A stretch of 64,000 bases of DNA from assembly GCA_963693305.1 (NCBI GenBank), contig OY855908.1:25235993-25299992 (forward strand), in the 5' to 3' direction. The position numbers and the translations under genes are program-made. Within the stretch, counting starts at the first letter, position 1. The number at the start of each line of letters is the position of its first letter. Positions 38,201 through 50,060 of this stretch are shown here, piece by piece. The notes beneath the pieces are model-generated. The model was not told the origin of the DNA, did not search any database, and saw nothing but the letters and a program-made list of their open reading frames with translations. This DNA comes from Meandrina meandrites. Lineage: Eukaryota; Cnidaria; Anthozoa; Scleractinia; Meandrinidae.

Positions 38201-41200
38201 TATCGATTTTCAAAGACGAGCCCTTCAGCCTCTTCGTAATTCCCGCGGCTGCCATCTTGAATAGCGCGCAATGGACCGTGGGCATTGATGACGTATCGTG
38301 GTTGCTCGCTCCAAGCTCTGCTGTATAAATTCGAGATAATTTGGTAAACATGTAGCAGATTTTGCCATATCAGCCACATATCACCTGGACCTACAGTACT
38401 CTTTTAACCTGGAACTTTACTCTTCTTTCTGATGAATTTTAAAAAATATCGAGCCACAATGAAGAACATTTTTAAAGAATCGAGTGACTTTTATTTACAA
38501 ACGAGCAAAATAAAGATCAACAGTTCAGTTCCATTCATCAAATTTATTTCACTTTTAAAATCATACAAATACTTAAGGAAGCAGAAGTCTCTTTTATAAA
38601 TAAAAACACAAGAGCATAGATGACCTTTTTGCATCACTGTGTACCTTCACCTTTCGACAAAAATGCCAGCTCTTTGCAACACACTGATGGCTTCTCAATC
38701 GGCAGTGCAGAACATCGTTCGCATAAGCGGTCTAAAGACGTGTTCGATGGCGATCAACAGTTTTCTACTTTAAAATTGAACCTTCCTCCTCCTCTTCTTC
38801 TCGTTATGATGCATTCCCTGGTCGTCCTTCTTTAGAAGAGTACACTAGGTTGAGGTGATATGGCAAACTCTGCTACATGTTTACCAAATTATCTCGAATC
38901 AGAAGCAGAGCTTGGAGCGAGCAACCACGATACGTCATCAATGCCCACGGTCCATTGCGCGCTATTCAAGATGGCGGCCGCGGGAATTACGAAGAGGCTG
39001 AAGGGCTCGTCTTTGAAAATCGATAAAAAAATCAGTTCGCTAGGTAAGGCATTTTTTTAATATAGGATCTACTAATGAGCACATTCGGAACATTTTAAGC
39101 AATACTTGTAAAAACAGTGGAGGGTTCCTTTAATTTACTAGATACATGTATGTTCCTGACCAAAAGCTTATGACTCAAATTTTAGAAACCCTGTGGTCTG
39201 CCCTTAAATGAGTGACCACCTCCAGTAAGTGACCACACAGGCTTGACATTTCAGGTGATTGTTTAAGGGAGGTTTGACTGTATATCAGTTAAATATTTCA
39301 ATACTGTGGTTCCATATTGCTAGTTCCATATTGTGTTTTGAGGCTGCATGTAAGCAAACAGTCTGTTTGAAAAACAAAGCAAAAGGAAGCTTCACCTTTT
39401 CAACTTCATATTCATCCATGTGTTCCTACAAACATCAGAAGAAAATTATTGAATAAAAGGACTTATATTTAATTCTGCAAAATGTTAATCATTAACTCTT
39501 TACAGTGTGCTGCATCAAGTCTAACCACCAAGTTTCCACAATACCTGAGTTTAAAATGCACTTTAAATGATGAATGCAGTAAAACTAAGGCCTTCAGACC
39601 CATGATACAGAATTGTACTATAATCTATCATAAGCTTGGAGCCTTACTTCACTAGCAAAGTATACAACTCGCAGATAAAAAATAGTGTAAGCAATGCAAT
39701 CTGTTTTAATTACTATTATTATTAATTTTATACCTGTTTTTCCTGGTCACTAAGGTCTCTCCACATTTGCCCGATAATTCTTCCAATTTCCCATAACTTT
39801 GACTCTGGATTTTGGAGTTTTACTTGATCCCAAACCTGTTTGGCAAACAAGTATTCTTTTACTAAACAACAAAATGTGACCAAGTTGAATCAAATCACTA
39901 CAAGTGCTCAACTACATTGTTATACTGTAGCATGGAACAACTAGAAGCATTGCTATTCTGACTGGTTGAGAAGCTACATGTATATGTACATTGTAGTTCA
40001 TGGTAAGTTATTCCCAGTATTTCAGGGACCATGCAGGGAGAGGGGCATTTTTTTACAGAAAAAGATAAATAAATCGTACCAGTATAAAGAAAGACATGAA
40101 AATTGAAATAAAGAAAGAAAAAATAACTGAAAAAATTCATTCGTGAACGTCTTTCAAGAAGCTGGGGACAAAATTCATTTTGGTTGGTATTCATGAACTG
40201 TCAGAAAATTCTGTACCATTTATTTTGTTCATTTCTTCTCATTTCCTCATGGGAGACCAAACAGGAAACTGGACTATAAATGGTAAGCACAATCTCTTTT
40301 GATTGGTTTTGGAAAAACACTTATCATTATTTAACAGTCATGCAGATGGTCTATTCACTAGGAGGCATAAAACTGGCAATGGTGAACATTTTTCCTCAAC
40401 CAGCGGAAAACAACACTTTGTTTGCACAATAGACCGTCTAGACCAGCATAGAAGGAAGACCTACCAGCATTGGGATAATTATTAAAACATTGTCATGTTC
40501 TTCTCAATTCAAACAGAAGACCTAACTTTCACCTTCAATATAATTAGGGACATTGCACTTATATTAACCTTGTTTTCTCTGCATGTACGATTACATTATT
40601 TTATGTTTGCAAGCTCACCTTTCTGCTGAACCTCATGTAAGGCATTAATGGTTTCTCTGGAGGTTTTGGTGGCTTTGGAATGCGAATATCAGTTGCCTGT
40701 AAATGAATGATAAGGTTGTTAAACTTGTTTGTTTGTTTAAATGCACCCATTAATAGTAAAGCACAAGCAAGCAAAGTTATTTGGTACATTTTCTTTGAGT
40801 GAGTGGGTAAACTTCACTTGATTCTGCTTCAGGTTCCGTGATAGCTGAAGACAGCAACAAGGATTTGACAGTGTGTGACAGTGTGTATGTTGTATGTCAA
40901 ATAATGGTTTTGAGGTTTAATTTGTTTCCAGTGACATAAAACAATCTGTGTTCATTACAAAAATCAAAATACCTGGTAAATGATTTCAAACTGTTACTAG
41001 TGATTAAAAAAGTGTTCTCTTCATGTACATGTAATAATTTATCCAAAAAACTACTGCAAAGCAAGATGGATTTCTACCTTCAAAATCAGTTAGTTCAGCC
41101 TATCAGTATTGTTTTCTCATAATGAGAGAACAATACGGATAGGTTGAACTAACTGATTCCGAGTGTACATTTTCAGTGTTTCTAATACTTGTTAATTGCA

Positions 41201-44200
41201 TTTTCCAATATAAATAAGTCAGTAAACCACATACAGTACACTCATGAACATAACTCAGTTGTCAAAGTCCCAAAAGAATTGTCAATATAATACTGTAAAT
41301 AAAACCCTGGTTTAGTGGCCACCTCTGTTAAGTTACCACAGCCTTTCAGCCATCCCGACGAGGATCTGTCTATTGTTTTACCTCCATTAAGCGGCCACCA
41401 AGAATTCAGTACACGTAGTTTGGCCTTGTTTTCAACTAGTTAAATGAGGTTAAATATATTATTTAACTTAGTTAACGTCTAGGAGCTATTTTGGCTGTTC
41501 TGTAGTTGTCTGGCATTAGTTTGGCATTAGCATGGCGTTGGCATGGCGTGGCGTGGCGTGGCGTTTATTAGCGTACTTTGGCGGGCGGGCAATTTCCTGT
41601 GCGTGGCGTTTTACTTCCAGTCAAGGCGATGCGGGCAATTTCCGGTGCACTCGTGGTCAGTGGTTACCTGTCGCGTTCTTATGCATGCGACGTTGCACGT
41701 GCTAGTAGTTTCACTGATTCGCGTAGCTTCACTGAGTTTAGTGCTCGAGGTGTTCTGGCTTACTTCGAATTTTTTTTTTCCCACTGAATTCCTCATTCAG
41801 TGTGACGGGTGCTGGAAATGGGGCTGGGTGTGGCGGGCGGGGCTCGTGGCTGGGTTGTGGCTAGGGCAGGCTTTTGGGGGTGTTCTTGCTACCTGGGTTT
41901 GGGGTCGGCAGCTCCAGCCCCCATGTTCCTAGGCACCCAACCTCCATGTGCGACGCAGGCGTTAATGACAAATAAGATCGAAAAGAGTCCAAAATAGGAA
42001 GTGACGACTGATACACATGTTCATATTTCCTTGGCGCAATTACGTTGTCACTTAACTAAGTAATGATTATGACCTTTCGATTTCCTGGCAATCAAGTGAT
42101 GTTTCTATCACACCTTTTTAAGCAGCCAACCCCTAATAAGCAGCCACTTACATGTGCCATTTCCCCAAAGGTGGACGCTTAATAGGGGTTAGACTGAATT
42201 TATTAACAAAAAAAGCCATTAGCCACACCAAAAGTGGAAAGGATCAAAATAAATTAATAATACTCTGCACTCTACCTGTGAGATTAATCTCTGGGTTGCA
42301 AATCTTGGCTGTGCATAGCCCATCTGTCCCCACTGGTTTGGAGCCTGTTAGTACCAAACACACTTCAGTGAGTACACTGTCATATACTGTAACATTAAAT
42401 TACGGAAGAGAGAAGTAAGATACAAACCTGCCCCATCATTGCTTGAGGACCAGGGTGATAAGGTGGACGGAATCTTGCTGCAAAGAAGGAAAAAAACGTT
42501 AATAAAGGTGGATATATTATTTATTTGCCCAAATTATTTTATGTTACATTTCCTTCAAATAGATTTGACTTAAGTGTTCTGACACTGCCAACGTAACAGC
42601 ACCATCAAATGATTCTTTTTTCTGGTAAATTTGTCATAAACTCTTCTTGCTAACAAAAACTTCTTGAGACTGACAACAACTTGAGTCAGCATGAAAGTAT
42701 GCTAAACTGATATAGCTTTTAGCAAATATTCACAGAAACTCATATAGCTAAATTTTCAAAAGCTGCCTTTCTACAATTGCGACGATTTTTTATCTTGACT
42801 ATGCAGCCCTCGTACACACCATACAGGCACCTTTTATTCAGCCAGTTAATTTCTGAACCAAGGTGATTGTTGTAGAGATCATAGACTGTAATATTTGTCC
42901 AGATTATTTGAAACATTTCAACTGGCACAAAATGGAGGACAGACAGAAAATTTTACCTTCCCATATTTTGTTACACCATATATACAAACAGTAGAAAGTA
43001 AGAAATTAAAACTCTAATACACACTGTTTGCATGAAACGCACTAAACTGTTGACAGCCTCTATATTTTTCGATGCAAAAAGAAACACAAGGAAAACGGCA
43101 AGTGAAGCAAGTGTCAGTGCAAAGCATGAGGGGGTGGGGGCGAGGGGTAAGCGAAGCGTGCATGAAAGCCTCCCACACCCCCATTCCTCCTGTTTTGTGC
43201 TGGCATCAAGTTCTCTCCCAATCTGTTCCCTGTGTTCAATGAATGAAAAAAATATGAAAACATAGAAAACTGTGAACAGTCTACAAAGCACTTGCTGACA
43301 CGTTTGTCCTGAAAATAAATTCTGAAAAAAATCTCAGAACAAAATTATCTCAAAACTATCACTGGTGATCAGACCGAGAATTTCAGGAAGATTACATTTT
43401 TTAAACTTGTTAATAACAAAACTGGTTTGGTCAGCCAGCAATGCATGTATAATAAAATTCTGGGAGTGTACAATGTTCAATGTGCAACTCGTACATGCAA
43501 GAAAAATTATTTTTAGGGAAAAACTAATATGTAACATAGGATTAAAAAATACTGTGATCTGTATCATGTTTTCCTATCTATCAAAACAACTGCCTAAATC
43601 ATTGTATAATTTATTATGATCTTTGCTTTCATTTGTCTGTGTTCCAGGGTGCATTCCGTGTACATCCAACACTGAAGATACGCCAAGGTTCTTTGTTATT
43701 ATAATATAAAATAAGTCATCTGCACGCCAGTTAAAAGGTGCCGACTAAGATCGTACGCCAGTAAGCAGCAAACTTTTGACATCCACGCCAAAGATCTTCG
43801 GCGTAGCCTACATAAAATGCAGCCTGGTCTGTGTTGTAACCAAAACTATAAAGCTGACTCTAAACATATGTCCATGAACTTGGTCCAGCATGAGTTGTTG
43901 AAAGAAATTGACCACTATGGACGTAAATATTAACATATGTTTCTCTTGAAACAGGGCTTGTAAGATTGTGCGAATATTACACTGGTTACATGTGTACAGG
44001 TTTCTGAAAGATTGAAGGTTTTCTACCTCATAAATCACTGGGTAAATAACAACTTTAACAACACACCAATCAATAAAATTAATCTTAGTAACACTTTGAA
44101 TTGGTTATCAAGATCTAAAGCTTACAAAAAAAGCGCCAGTTATGTACAGTACTGACAATGTTTCAAAATACAATTTTCAGTATCCAAGCGTTCTATGAAA

Positions 44201-44432
44201 AGCCAGCAAATCAAAATCGAACTTTCGATCGTGTCAACTGCCAAGCCAAACCCGGAACCCAAACGATGCGAAACATAAGAGTTATAATCTACAGCAAATT
44301 CAGGTAAAATCTCTTACCAGCTTGCGCCATTGCTGCTGCCGGGCCTCCTTGAAACGGCTGGGACAAAGGACTCTGGCCAAACTGTCGGTAATCCCGAGCG
44401 ACACGCGGCGATGAACCTAATGGTAAAGACAT
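32290..44432 (-). CDS. SMARCE1: SMARCE1 / BAF57, SWI/SNF (BAF) chromatin remodelling subunit
   Basis: Nuclear HMG-box subunit of BAF complexes. Coding exons, 5' to 3' on the minus strand: 44318-44432, 42428-42477, 42276-42344, 40619-40696, 39734-39835, 39396-39425, 37466-37541, 35193-35257, 34812-34860, 34274-34384, 33313-33374, 32539-32640, 32290-32397. All 12 introns are GT-AG and phases agree, giving 338 residues. Residues 79-104 hold the family signature [20 protein letters not shown]; the HMG box spans about 89-165 ([26 protein letters not shown]). [14 protein letters not shown] (in 212-248) and the coiled coil [20 protein letters not shown] (about 257-303) are typical BAF57 regions. I chose the ATG of MSLPLG; upstream in-frame codons lack an ATG. 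The C-terminus after the coiled coil is only 35 residues, whereas the vertebrate protein (about 411 residues) carries a long acidic tail. One exon is only 30 nt. Confidence 0.93.
33066..33226. mobile_element. TTAA-flanked MITE, GGGCGATTTACACG ends, in SMARCE1 intron
   Basis: TTAA (33066-33069) then GGGCGATTTACACG; the right end is CGTGTAAATCGCTC then TTAA (33223-33226). The 14-bp ends are inverted with one mismatch. A TTAA target duplication fits piggyBac- or Kolobok-mobilised elements. It sits between the last two coiled-coil exons and adds no coding sequence. Confidence 0.75.
34495..34736. mobile_element. MITE with 36-bp inverted ends, in SMARCE1 intron
   Basis: The left end GAAACTAGGGGCGCCTGCC and following CATTAGTCAGAACTGGCC are mirrored at the right end (GGCCAGTTCTGACTAATGG ... 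GCGCCTTTGGTTTC) with a few mismatches. TTCT abuts both ends, a possible short target duplication. No coding capacity. Confidence 0.75.
37634..37654. repeat. Poly-C tract (21 bp)
   Basis: An uninterrupted run of 21 C in a SMARCE1 intron. Length may be uncertain because such runs are error-prone in sequencing. Confidence 0.9.
38093..39133. mobile_element. TTAA-flanked element with ~300-bp inverted arms, in SMARCE1 intron
   Basis: TTAA at 38093-38096 and 39130-39133 flank inverted arms of about 300 bp (38097-38408 and 38831-39129) starting AGGAACCCTCCACTG. Arms are highly similar apart from small indels; an interior of about 420 bp is unrelated and non-coding. Each arm contains a YY1-like site (AAGATGGCGGC at 38968-38978; AAGATGGCAGC in the left arm, minus strand, ending 38248), an open frame beginning [13 protein letters not shown] identical in both arms, and a splice-donor-like CTAG|GTAAGGC right after it. 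The arms thus look like a small promoter plus first exon. It lies in the intron between the 76-nt and 30-nt SMARCE1 exons. No transposase seen. Confidence 0.8.
41064..41159. repeat. Inverted repeat, ~37-bp arms, in SMARCE1 intron
   Basis: AATCAGTTAGTTCAGCCTAT and the following CAGTATTGTTTTCTCAT are mirrored by ATGAGAGAACAATACGGATA and GGTTGAACTAACTGATT with a few mismatches and almost no loop. Likely a small foldback element. Confidence 0.7.
41310..42195. repeat. Interrupted AAGCGGCCACC repeat with GGCGT-rich insert
   Basis: A left part (about 41312-41400: GTGGCCACCTCTGTTAAG ... TTAAGCGGCCACC) and a right part (about 42120-42195: AAGCAGCCAACCCCTAATAAG ... CGCTTAATAGGGGTTAGAC) look like halves of one repeat, also seen diverged at 39195-39280. 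Between them 41515-41565 is a GGCATTAG/TGGCGTGGCG simple-repeat stretch and a GC-richer block to about 41990. Suggests nested insertion; borders uncertain. Confidence 0.4.
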
Positions 44433-44645
44433 GTGTCCTCGCTTTGTTTTGTCTAGAGTTTCACGGCTCTTCGCGCAGGTCACGCGGTGCGTATTAAAAA
44501 GTAATCCTTATTTGACAGCCTGTTTGTCGTCCTGTCTGAGCCGGCTTTCCTATAAATTAAAATAATCCCTGCTGGTGAAGATAATTAGGAAAGATTCTCA
44601 CAAAAAGCTAGACGCTGAGCGTGAAAAATCGTGTCCGCCATATTT
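44433..44645 (-). promoter_or_regulatory. SMARCE1: SMARCE1 5' UTR and YY1-like initiator
   Basis: On the minus strand AATATGGCGGAC (44633-44644) matches the YY1 core that often marks starts of housekeeping transcripts. The 200 nt between it and the ATG at 44432 would be the leader. No in-frame upstream ATG adds to the protein. Confidence 0.45.
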
Positions 44646-44959
44646 TTTCTCTTAATGAGCATGCGTGAATGGACCGCGTAAATTTGCTTCGCTAGAGTTG
44701 CGGGCTCAATCCCAGAATGACATCATCTTTTCAAAGGACCCAGGAAATCCTGAAGTACTTTTTTATTGGTTGAAAGGGCGAGGAGAGCGCCAGTCCCCGC
44801 GACTGAACTCCGAGCGTTCACGAGCTGCGTGGACGAAAAATATGAGTTTTTCCCCATCATTCACTGTGACCATCATTTTCTCAAAAGAAGAGAGATTGTC
44901 TGGGGCAGCCTCTGTCTCTTTCGCATGCGCGGGGAATTTAAAAAGAAAAGTAAACGATA

Positions 44960-45300
44960 GTTAGCTACTTCAGGCTAGAACGAGTTATACTCGGGGGATG
45001 CGGGGGGGGGGGGGGGGGGGCACTTCTTTATTTGGCCAAACGGGGACTTGCAGCTGGACAGGGTATGGTTTCCAGAATCAGTAGGGGGGGGGGGGGGGGG
45101 GTACAAGAGGGAGAAGAGAGGGCGGAAAGCAGGAATCCTAAGGTGGCGGGAACCGGGAGAAATTGTTCAAATTTAGCAACATTTTGCAATAGAAATGGGA
45201 CAGAGAGGTGGGAGGCACTACAGAAAGAGGCGGGAAGCGGGAGTAAAAGGTGCGGGAGTCGGGAGGTTTAGACCCCCGTGCTCCCTCCCTCTCCACGAAT
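44960..45300. repeat. G-rich block with two long poly-G tracts
   Basis: Runs of 19 G (45002-45020) and 18 G (45084-45101) lie 63 bp apart, followed by GGGAG/CGGGAG-rich DNA to 45270. G-quadruplex-prone and probably length-variable. No gene. Confidence 0.85.
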
Positions 45301-47200
45301 CAGGGTATATAAAGTTCCAAATGTCCCCATCCTTGTTACCTTCGGATTTAGCAGCTTTTTCCTATCGCTAGTTTCGAACGGTCACAACATTGGGGGAGCC
45401 GCTACTTTCAGTTAGTTTGTGCAGTGATTGTCGTAGGTAAATTACCTTTGCTTTTCATGTCCCAGAATGATACAAGACCCGCAACAGCAAGCAAATTTAA
45501 ATAAAGAAGGGTAACGAATGAATGGATTTTGCCGTTAAGGGGAACTATCACGGCAATTCTGACCGTGTTTTCTCAAAATCGTTACTTGTTTAGACTAATA
45601 ATTCTACAGCGAGCATAGAACAGCAAGAAAAAATCAAACAAATTATTGAAAGAGGAACAAATCTCATGATCTTTTCTAGCGCACTTTGGAAAAAGAACAT
45701 GCGAGAACTTGACAATTTTGAGAGCAGTGTAGTAGACTGGGTGGTAATTTATCAGAGGCGGATCCAGGGGAGGGGTGATGGGGGTTGCAACCCCCCCTTT
45801 GGGCAAAATTTTTTAGTTATTTTTTTTTTATTCTTCCTGAAAAATAATTGAATAAAATTGTTTTTTGCATTAAAGGTTACTACAATAGTGTACAACCCCC
45901 CCTTTAAAAAATTCCTGGATCCGCCCCTGTTTATAATAAAACTTCTGGGTTTCTGCTAACTTAGGTTTTCAACAGACACCATGAAAACTTCCCTTTTGAT
46001 CCCGGAGATACTCAATCATGACAGCGTGACATGGGAGGAATTATCGTATTTTATTGTTTAAAAAACCTGAGGTACAACTGTGCGACGTCATACATATTTA
46101 CAAGCACCATTCTTTTATCCCAGATTTCCGATAATTACTTTTATATTGTCGTATACAAATACGGCTTTTAGTAACTTCTTTTATGTAAATGAACTATTTA
46201 CAAGATTTCAAAACTCTCCAATATGGGTACTGACCCTGTAAGTGGCCCCATAAAGAATCTTTATATAAAATAATAGCAATTTCTTGTTAAATAAAAAAAG
46301 AATCCCATTCACAAGAGATACGGCGTATATTCAGAATCCCCATACTGTTAAAATCCTTTTTACATATAAAGTCAAAGAAATCCCAGCAGTTAAAAAAATC
46401 ACAACTTCCGTTTGGTTTTTTTTTTATAATACAATTCTCGAGAAATTCAAGTAAACAGCCAAGTCAAAAAGAAGACGTTTCGATTCAATTGAATTATCTG
46501 CACCTGTGCACATAAAATCTGTTTGGTTTTGTTAAGCCACTACATTAAAATAGTGACATTGTTCTTGTGAACTATTAAATTTACAACTATAATCAACAAA
46601 TTGACCTTTCGGTCATTCCATGGGAGTACAATTAACCATCTTTCTTTTAATTACAGTCAACAGGAAATATTCGCTCAAGTGAGTAATCGCTTCGGGGAAG
46701 CCATTCACTGTGGTGGGTTTGTGAACAATTGCAAAGCAACGAAAAACTTCGCGCTACATGAAGTGAAAATGGTGAGCCAAACTGTAACGTTAACGTACAC
46801 GAAATCCTGAGAAAATACATGAAAAAAATCTCCAGCTGACTTTATCGTTAATACGATTTAACTAAACCAACTATTAAAGGCCCTGCTTGGATCCTAAATG
46901 GACGTTAAATTTTCGTTCGGATTATCTTTGACTATCCAGCCGCAGAAAAGATCTGATTGGTATTTCAGTCAGGCCTGGTTTTCGCGAGGTTTTCGCGCTG
47001 CTCCGGAAAAAAAGTTCGTTCCTATTCTTACTCAGAACTATATGCTGAGAACCTACGTGGTATTTGCCGTTCCGACACTTGGGAGTTTCACCATTTTTTC
47101 CCGAAGAACTACGTTTAGCTGCACATGGGCAAAATGAAGAAATAAAATGCTTTAGCATTTTGCCGTAACAATTGCGGTGGCCTTTCAGGAGATACTTTGT
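45300..47200. other. Intergenic DNA between SMARCE1 and the methyltransferase gene
   Basis: Apart from the MITE at 45753-45929 I see nothing: A/T-rich, short frames without domains. Confidence 0.4.
45753..45929. mobile_element. hAT-like MITE (CAG-GGCGGATCCAGG ends), copy 2
   Basis: The left end CAGAGGCGGATCCAGGGG and right end CCTGGATCCGCCCCTG are inverted repeats. TTTAT abuts both ends, a possible target duplication. Interior has GCAACCCCCCCTTT mirrored by a second CAACCCCCCCTTT in direct orientation. Related by ends to 28903-29062. Confidence 0.7.
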
Positions 47201-47941
47201 TCAGTAGTTATCTATGACCACAAAGACTAACACATAGCTGTCTGCAGAAAGAGTTTCGTCGTATTTGTTGTTACTGTCTTTTGCCGGTTCGAGGTACTGA
47301 GATGTAACTCCCTGAGATGTTAATTTCCATTTCCCGTTGGTGACCAGCTCTTCGCATTTTAATCTGTAACTGTTGTGAGCACTGTCAAATTGGGCGGCGT
47401 TCATCGTGAAGCAAACAATACCACCTGAAACACGCACAAGAAGTGATGAGTTACGAAACCAAAACCAAACAAGATCCCATTCTAAATTCTAAATTCGTGT
47501 ATTTTGTAAATGATTACTAATTTGTAATAGCTCGTTTGCTAAGTGGGAAATAAGTAACAAACACAAGACCACACAAATTCATGAATCGAGAGTTTAAAAA
47601 GACTACCTGGTTTAACAAGGCGCAACATCTCATCCATCGCATCGGGATCTACTTCGTCTGGAAAAACGCCATCCGCGCAGATTACGGCGTCAAACGCGCC
47701 TGTGGCGTACAGAGTGGATTCAGCTTTTAACGCCGTTAAAAGAAGGTTTCTGTATAGTCCGCTTCTCTCGGCACGATCCAGTCTCTCTTTAGATACTGTC
47801 AACGCATCGATATTGTGGTATCCCAGAGAACGCAGGTAGGACGCGGTTGAACCTCGTCCCGCGCCCGCGTCCAGAATGCGTACGGACGACCTGCTCTTTG
47901 GAAATGCGTCAGTCACTGCAGCATCAAAGTACTCTGTGCAA
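47201..47941 (-). CDS. METTL27-like class I methyltransferase (3' exons, N-terminus not located)
   Basis: Two exons are clear: 47607-47941 (acceptor CTCTCTAG, donor CCAG|GTAGTC) and 47201-47424 (acceptor GTTTCAG, TGA stop), joined in phase 1 to read LVKPGGIVCFTM. They encode about 185 residues of an S-adenosylmethionine-dependent Rossmann fold: motif I ILDAGAGRGSTASYL, an acidic strand 2 (IDALTVSKERLDRA), the post-II GTFDAVI-like GAFDAVICADG, and LVKPGG before strand 5. Order and spacing match METTL27/WBSCR27. The product's substrate is not known to me. The upstream exon must end in phase 2 and should encode about 40-55 residues including the Tyr-rich segment found before motif I in this family; I could not identify it. 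A candidate first exon is listed at 53956-53987. Confidence 0.75.
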
Positions 47942-48745
47942 CTAGAGAGAAAATGAAAAATTTAAATTTAGAACTGGTAGGAAAAACCTGTGGCAATCAC
48001 TGGAAACGGGTGCAAAACAAGTGCTTTTGATTGGTTGAAAGAAAATAACATCATATTAACGCTGATTAGTTGGAGCAAAACTTTTGAAATTAGAGAAATT
48101 TTGACTCCAACATTTTGTTATCGCTCCAGAATTTTCTTGTCAGTTGCGAACTTTTATCAGTTCAGAAATTTTTATCGATCAAGAAATAAGTTGATGCTAT
48201 AATGTCTGAGGAGTTTACATGTATTAAACTGCCTTGTTGCTTTTTACGATTTAAAAATATACGTAGCTTTTAATCGATCCAAAATAAAAACAGTTTAAAT
48301 TTGTCTCAACTACTTTATTTAAATGCCTGAAAAGTCCTGCTCTAGGTACCTTCCCTTGGCCTTATTACAGGGAATTAACGATGCATGTTACTAACGTGAA
48401 TATCATTTGCCGGTCAAGTCTCGAGTTCCGTTGTAGTACGTCGATGATTTGCCGTGTGAGAGGACAGGTTGCATAGAAAATATATTAGGCATAAAGCATC
48501 AAACTTGCGTTCATTAAGTGGTAAACGTATACCACACGGAAATTCGCGTTACATGCATATAAACATAACTTTTCAAAATTTCGCTTTAATTTTACGAGGC
48601 GTAGATTTTGTTCGCGTCGTTAAAATGCTTTACTATATTCCTGCAATAAGGTAAACGTTTCTAATTAATTTGATCGGTCGAGAATTGACAGTTGTAAGTG
48701 CCTTATTACACTGTAAAATGCCTGAGAAACTCCAGCTCTGATTAC

Positions 48746-49137
48746 TTAAAGGTACACTGTCAAGGACTTTTTTTGGCTTTTTTTAGTAAAACGGCACCAA
48801 AATTACGACTACGTACTTTCAACCATACAGGAAATGCTCCTAGAACGTAAAGGGAAGGATATCTAGCAAATAGTTTAAAGAAGAGGTTAACCGTAAATAA
48901 TTTTCATCAATTTTTCCAAACCACAAGGACAGAACTTGAAAAAGTCAGGCTGACTTTTTCAAGTTGAGCTCAAAAGTTCCCGATGGTATCACAGAGATAT
49001 CACTCTATATTTAGCTTCAGTACACTGGTATAGTAATTTTACAAAAACGTGACCCCTGTTAATAGGTTTCCAGTGGTGTAAACATGTTTCTGGGCCGTTG
49101 AATTTTTGAAGTTATGCTCGGGACAGTGCCCCTTTAA
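48746..49137. mobile_element. TTAA-flanked MITE, AGG..CACTGTC ends
   Basis: TTAA at 48746-48749 followed by AGGTACACTGTC; the right end GACAGTGCCCCT is followed by TTAA at 49134-49137. About 392 bp, non-coding, with an inner inverted pair around GAAAAAGTC..GACTTTTTC (48938-48963). Lies in the inferred methyltransferase intron. Confidence 0.7.
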
Positions 49138-49548
49138 GTACTCAAGTAAGTCGCTAGACGAAATACCGACAGGGACATCGGCGGCCATTACGAAATCGCA
49201 ACATTAAAAATTTTAAGAACGCTTTGACAAGAGACATGCATACCCACTAACAGGGCCTCTTCTACGGCAATGTCGTTCTTAAACACGGAGTGAGCCTATA
49301 AGAAGGCCCCGTCTAGCACTTTGTTGGCTTCAATTTTAAAAATTCCTGTCAGAGTAACGGTCATAAAACAGAAGAGCTCCGCAAATTTTGCTTTTTAAAT
49401 GTGATCCCAGTTCATTAATGTGGAATTAACAAACTCATATTTAATATCTACTACCAATAATTCTTTTCATACAAGCTAAAAGAAAATTTAAACAGAATTT
49501 ATGCATTAATCCTTAAAATTCAAATTCATGTCGACCACGTACAAACAC

Positions 49549-49650
49549 TGTTGCGACTAGCCTGTGTACAGCCGCCCCGCTCCCCTCAAAAAAATCGGGG
49601 ATTATTTTTTTGAGGGGAGCAGGACGGCTGTACACAGGCTATGTTGCGAC
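49549..49650. mobile_element. TAGCCTG foldback element with perfect 9-bp target duplication
   Basis: The 84-bp core 49558-49641 runs TAGCCTGTGTACAGCCG ... CGGCTGTACACAGGCTA with inner arms GCTCCCCTCAAAAAAAT/ATTTTTTTGAGGGGAGC. TGTTGCGAC flanks it on both sides (49549-49557, 49642-49650). A 9-bp duplication is typical of Mutator/MULE or Rehavkus superfamilies. Confidence 0.92.
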
Positions 49651-49659
49651 ATGAAAGCT

Positions 49660-50060
49660 CAAACGACTCAAACTGGATCATGCTGAACCGCGTCAATGAC
49701 AATCGTTTCAGTATTTTGTTTTTATGAGTCAAGAATTCAAACAACAAAGATAATAATGCTTTGGAATAAATCTCTATTTCGAAATTAGGCAAACGAGGAG
49801 CTACGCTCTTTACAAACGTTCTTCGTGTGGTGTTGTATTAGCGACAAAATTCAAAACTACAAGTTTCGTTTGCTCTTTGGCTGGATTTTATGTGGCATAT
49901 CCTTGACTAAAAACCTTATTCTTCAGAAATAAGCGGATTAAGGCTTCAGAGAATGAATTTCAGCATTTCTTAGAAAGGCCACAATATTTATTTGTTTACT
50001 TGCAACGCATTTATCCAGTGTAATTCAGTATCGGCGCTAAGCTCAGGTCGCTTGCGGGCA
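49660..50060. other. Inferred methyltransferase intron, nothing recognised
   Basis: No repeat or exon identified between the foldback element and the palindrome. Confidence 0.35.
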
